Assembly (NCBI RefSeq): GCF_005222955.1
Contig: NZ_LWUA01000168.1
Location: forward strand, 1-33,555
Direction: 5' to 3'
DNA from: Blastococcus sp. CCUG 61487
GTDB lineage: Bacteria; Actinomycetota; Actinomycetes; Mycobacteriales; Geodermatophilaceae
Length of the DNA: 33,555 nt
Within the stretch, counting starts at the first letter, position 1; each line of letters opens with the position of its first letter. A program made the position numbers and the translations under genes. Positions 30,839 through 33,555 of the stretch are shown here, one piece after another. The notes below the pieces were generated by a model. That model saw only the letters and a list, made by a program, of their open reading frames with translations, ran no database searches and was not told where the DNA came from.

Positions 30839-32629
30839 GTGCAGGAGTACTCCAGCCCCGCCACGTTCGACGTCCCGTCCACCGCCGCGCTCCCGGACGC
30901 GGTCACCGAGCATGCCGAACGGACGCCCGACCGGGTGACCCTCAGCCGCAAGGTCGGCGACCGGTGGGCGCCGGTGACCAGCGCCGAGTTCGCCGACCAG
31001 GTCGCGGCCCTGGCTCGCGGCATGATCGCCGCCGGCGTCCAGGCCGGGGACCGGGTCGGCATCCTGAGCAGGACCCGGTACGAGTGGACCCTGGCCGACT
31101 ACGCGGTCTGGACCGCCGGCGGCGTCCCGGTGCCGATCTACGAGACGTCGTCGGCCGAGCAGGCGCAGTGGATTCTCTCCGACTCCGGCGCGGTGGCGGT
31201 CGTCGTCGAGAACGCGGACCACCAGGCGCTCGTCGAGTCGGTGCGCACGGAGCTGCCGGCGCTCCGGGATGTCTGGCAGATCGAGGCCGGCGACCTCGAC
31301 GCCGTGTCGGCCCGGGGCGAGGGCGTCGGACCGGAACAGCTGGCCGAGCGACGGGCGACGCTGTCGGTCGACTCGCTCGCCACGATCATCTACACCTCCG
31401 GCACGACCGGGCGGCCCAAGGGCTGCGGGCTCACCCACGGCAACTTGCTCTACGTCGCCGAACTGGCGCCCACCGTCATCCCGGCGATGCGCGACACGGA
31501 CGCGAGCTCGCTGCTCTTCCTGCCCCTGGCGCACGTCTTCGCGCGGATCATCGAGATCAGCTGCATCCAGAACGGCGCCCGCCTCGGCCACACCAGCGAC
31601 CTCGCCGACCTGCTCACCGACCTGGACACCTTCAAGCCGACGTTCCTCGTGGCGGTCCCGCGAGTCTTCGAGAAGGTCTACAACGGCGCGCGGCAGAAGG
31701 CGCACGGTGACGGCAAGGGCGCGATCTTCGACCGGGCCGAGCGCGTGGCGGTGTCCTGGTCGAGGGCCCAGGACACCGGCGGCCCCGGCCTGCTGCTCAA
31801 CCTGCAGCACAAGCTGTTCGACGCCCTCGTCTACGGCAAGCTGCGGGCGGCCATGGGCGGCGAGGTCCGGTACGCGCTGTCCGGTGGAGCCCCGCTCGGC
31901 GAGCGGCTCGGCCACTTCTTCCGCGGCATCGGCGTGACCATCCTCGAGGGGTACGGGCTGACCGAGACCAGCGGACCGGCCACGGTCAGCGGACCCGATG
32001 CGCTGAAGGTCGGGACCGTCGGCCGCCCGGCACCGGATTCGGCGGTCCGCATCGCCGACGACGGCGAGATCCTGGTGCGCGGTCCCCAGGTGTTCACCGG
32101 CTACTGCAACAACCCGGAGGCCACCGCCGAGACGATGCGCGACGGCTGGTTCGCCACCGGGGACATCGGCGAGATCGACGCCGAGGGCTACGTGACGATC
32201 ACCGGGCGGATCAAGGAGCTGATCGTCACCGCCGGCGGCAAGAACGTCTCCCCCGCGATCCTCGAGGACGCCATCCGTGCGCACCCCCTGGTCAGCCAGT
32301 GCATGGTCGTGGGTGACAACCGGCCGTTCATCGCTGCGCTGATCACCCTCGACGTCGAAGCGCTGCCCGGCTGGCTGGAGAGCAAGGAACGCCCTGCGGA
32401 CACGCCGCTGACCGACCTGGTGCGCGACCCGGAGGTCGTCGCGGAGATCCAGGCCGCCGTGGACAGCGCGAACAAGAAGGTGTCGAAGGCGGAGTCCATC
32501 CGGTCCTTCGAGATCCTCCCGATCGAGTGGACCGTCGAAGGTGGCCAGCTCACGCCGTCGCTGAAGCTGAAGCGCTCGGTCGTCATGAAGGAGTTCGCCG
32601 GCGAGGTCGAGAAGATCTACGCCGGCTGA
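30839..32629 (+). CDS. fadD15: Long-chain fatty-acid-CoA ligase, FadD15 type (596 aa)
   Basis: Activates long-chain fatty acids. The match to mycobacterial FadD15 as I remember it is strong along the length: RVGILSRTRYEWTLADYAVW, YETSSAEQAQWIL, IIYTSGTTGRPKGC (P-loop), VPRVFEKVYNGA, SGGAPLGERLGHFFRGIGV, EGYGLTETSG, GRIKELIVTAGGKNVSP and the end LTPSLKLKRSVV. I choose GTG 30839 because an AGGGAG site lies upstream and MQEYSSPATF aligns with the FadD15 N-terminus; ATG 30812 would add nine residues. Followed by a strong terminator. Confidence 0.92.
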   Translation: MQEYSSPATFDVPSTAALPDAVTEHAERTPDRVTLSRKVGDRWAPVTSAEFADQVAALARGMIAAGVQAGDRVGILSRTRYEWTLADYAVWTAGGVPVPIYETSSAEQAQWILSDSGAVAVVVENADHQALVESVRTELPALRDVWQIEAGDLDAVSARGEGVGPEQLAERRATLSVDSLATIIYTSGTTGRPKGCGLTHGNLLYVAELAPTVIPAMRDTDASSLLFLPLAHVFARIIEISCIQNGARLGHTSDLADLLTDLDTFKPTFLVAVPRVFEKVYNGARQKAHGDGKGAIFDRAERVAVSWSRAQDTGGPGLLLNLQHKLFDALVYGKLRAAMGGEVRYALSGGAPLGERLGHFFRGIGVTILEGYGLTETSGPATVSGPDALKVGTVGRPAPDSAVRIADDGEILVRGPQVFTGYCNNPEATAETMRDGWFATGDIGEIDAEGYVTITGRIKELIVTAGGKNVSPAILEDAIRAHPLVSQCMVVGDNRPFIAALITLDVEALPGWLESKERPADTPLTDLVRDPEVVAEIQAAVDSANKKVSKAESIRSFEILPIEWTVEGGQLTPSLKLKRSVVMKEFAGEVEKIYAG

Positions 32630-32647
32630 GCGCCCCTCTGACGGCGG

Positions 32648-32684
32648 AAGGCCCTGCCCCGGCGGAACCGACGGGTAGGGCCTT
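32648..32684 (+). terminator. Strong terminator hairpin after fadD15
   Basis: AAGGCCCTGCCC (32648-32659) pairs with GGGTAGGGCCTT (32673-32684): 12 bp with one G-U pair and a 13-nt loop. It begins 19 nt past the fadD15 stop and ends 8 nt before the tRNA fragment. Confidence 0.75.
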
Positions 32685-32691
32685 CCTGCTG

Positions 32692-32728
32692 CTCCCCCGA
32701 CTGGACTTGAACCAGTAACCCTGCGATT
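32692..32728 (-). other. tRNA 3'-half remnant (Asn-like): second attachment site
   Basis: On the minus strand: AA, then TCGCA, variable loop GGGTT, T-arm ACTGG-TTCAAGT-CCAGT, acceptor strand CGGGGGA and discriminator G, followed by CA. Upstream the would-be anticodon loop reads GATCAAA and no D-arm or 5' acceptor strand (TCCCCCG) follows, so only the 3' half is present. The UCCCCCG acceptor and the arm sequence suggest tRNA-Asn, but the anticodon is lost. The 3' end faces left, so chromosome lies to the left and an integrated element to the right. Confidence 0.72.
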
Positions 32729-33202
32729 TGATCTTGAGGCGTTTGCTCGCGTTGACCCGCGCTGAATACGCAGGTCGGAGGCGGTGCGAAGCGTTGGCTG
32801 CGACGGCTGGTGACGGCTGGTTGCGGGAGTATTGGATGCCTAAAGAGTGCCTGTTGCAGGGGCCGCCGCCAGTGACGATCACCGGCCCGGAGCCTTGGTG
32901 GACGCCCTGGATCCACTCATCGCTACTGACTCCACCCTTCCTCGAAGGCGCCTGCCGCGGGCAGCGTGACACCCGCGACTGACGTCCCGTGGTCGAGATC
33001 GCGACAGGACCGGAGCATGTGTCGGCGCTCCCCCATGGACGACAAGGCCTGACGGCGAGACTCCCCTCGACCGAAGCTTCGGCACACGCCTGGTCGAGGG
33101 CCGCCACATCCCGATTCTCGGCGGGGTGTCACCAAATGGCCCCGAATAGCGCCTTCTCCCGGTGAGAGCGACTACTCACCAGCGGGAGCAGGGATGTGCG
33201 GT
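32729..33202. other. Gene-free DNA inside the right-hand element
   Basis: No convincing gene. It contains the tandem decamer GACGGCTGGT at 32802 and 32812; the reverse complement core ACCAGCCGT also occurs once near the left att site at 4162. Also CCCTCGACC (33064-33072) / GGTCGAGGG (33092-33100) around the perfect palindrome CCGAAGCTTCGG (33071-33082), and an imperfect hairpin at about 33154-33189. These may be recombinase sites or remnants. Confidence 0.45.
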
Positions 33203-33236
33203 CAGGGCCGTGCCCCGTGGGGTGGTGTAGATCGTC
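33203..33236. repeat. Probable terminal inverted repeat of the right IS256 fragment
   Basis: CAGGGCCGTGCCCCG then GGTGGTGTAGATCGTCC, a diverged copy of the end found at 1097-1126 (see that entry). Marks the outer end downstream of the transposase stop. Confidence 0.55.
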
Positions 33237-33513
33237 CGCGTGCTGCTCTGCGGTGTTGCTGACTATGCCGTCTGCAGGGCGGGCTGGTCGATCACCTCGC
33301 TGGGGTCGGTGCAGCGGGGCTCGAGAGCGGTCGGCTCGGGCGGGTTGAGCAGAGCCATGGAGGCTTCGGAGAGGTAGCGGCGGTCGGAGACCTGCCACTC
33401 GTCGTGGGCCTCGATCAGCACGCAGCTGGCCAGCCGGAGCAGGGCGGTGTCGTCGGGGAAGATGCCCACGACGTCGGTGCGCCGCTTGACCTCCTTGTTC
33501 AGCCGCTCCAGCG
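33203..33513 (-). mobile_element. IS256-family fragment, 3' end of element
   Basis: Runs from the terminal repeat to about 33513, where similarity to transposase stops at LERLNKE. The next 42 bases to the window edge do not look like IS256 sequence, so the fragment is truncated at its 5' side. Confidence 0.65.
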
Positions 33514-33553
33514 TTATCTTGAGCCGCGCCGAGGGTGTCCGGCATGTAGCTGA
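33263..33553 (-). pseudogene. IS256-family transposase, C-terminal fragment
   Basis: TLERLNKEVKRRTDVVGIFPDD, then RLASCVLIEAHDEWQVSDRRYLSEASMALLNP, is the standard C-terminal block of IS256 transposases, ending with TAG at 33263. Upstream of LERLNKE the frame stays open to the edge (CRTPSARLKIT) but no longer resembles the family, which normally reads WSTNPLERLN. It has the same orientation as the left-edge transposase. It lacks the DDE domain within the window and is probably dead, unless the edge is an assembly join. Confidence 0.7.
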
Positions 33554-33555
33554 CG

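Noticed and set aside
32728-32982. 84-codon plus-strand ORF starting in the tRNA remnant
   Set aside because: Start lies inside the att site, no ribosome site, no recognisable motif and poor codon bias.
33129-33545. 138-codon minus-strand ORF starting MPDTLGAAQD
   Set aside because: Different frame from the recognisable IS256 C-terminus that it overlaps; it is a shadow.
1-33555. CRISPR array, rRNA operon or complete tRNA
   Set aside because: I saw no regularly spaced repeat-spacer unit, no rRNA sequence and no tRNA with both halves.

Overview
The window is high-GC actinobacterial DNA: strong G/C bias at third codon positions, many GTG starts, leaderless-looking promoters, an F420-type oxidoreductase, a DUF222/HNH protein and a steroid-type beta-oxidation set. 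A Geodermatophilaceae-like host (Blastococcus, Modestobacter or Geodermatophilus) is my best inference. No marker gene here proves it.

Layout. (1) 1-4310 is mobile DNA. It holds an IS256-family transposase running off the left edge, an excisionase-like HTH gene, two small unknown genes, an XRE/nucleotidyltransferase toxin-antitoxin pair, and a tRNA(CAU) 3' fragment at 4269-4310 that looks like an attachment-site remnant. (2) 4311-32691 is chromosomal core. First comes a beta-lactamase-fold hydrolase and two tandem paralogous lipoproteins. Next is a WXG-like protein / 20-codon ORF / alpha-beta hydrolase module joined by 4-nt overlaps. Glycerate kinase and a glutaryl-CoA dehydrogenase-like gene follow, divergently transcribed. 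Then come small Cys-containing proteins, a lipase-like hydrolase, a formaldehyde-dehydrogenase-like Zn-ADH with a membrane-anchored partner, cobU, a PspC protein, a phospholipase-D-like gene, pirin and a metal P-type ATPase broken by two frameshifts. (3) 20933-28979 looks like one regulon: LLM oxidoreductase and SDR on minus; a KstR-like TetR, a paired acyl-CoA dehydrogenase, an acyl-CoA ligase and a thiolase on plus. Three near-identical palindromes (consensus TAGAACNNGTTCTA) sit at the three promoters. This resembles steroid or other acyl side-chain beta-oxidation. (4) 29036-32684 holds a DUF222/HNH protein and a FadD15-type acyl-CoA synthetase with a strong terminator. (5) 32692-33555 is mobile DNA again: a second tRNA 3' fragment (Asn-like) in mirror orientation, gene-free hairpin-rich DNA, and the C-terminal part of another IS256 transposase.

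The most interesting points are the mirrored tRNA attachment remnants bounding the core, the three-operator TetR regulon with a coupled 34-codon leader ORF, the 20-codon ORF bridging two genes, and a group of apparent frameshifts at 17.9-20.6 kb. All family calls come from reading the sequence; no database search was run.
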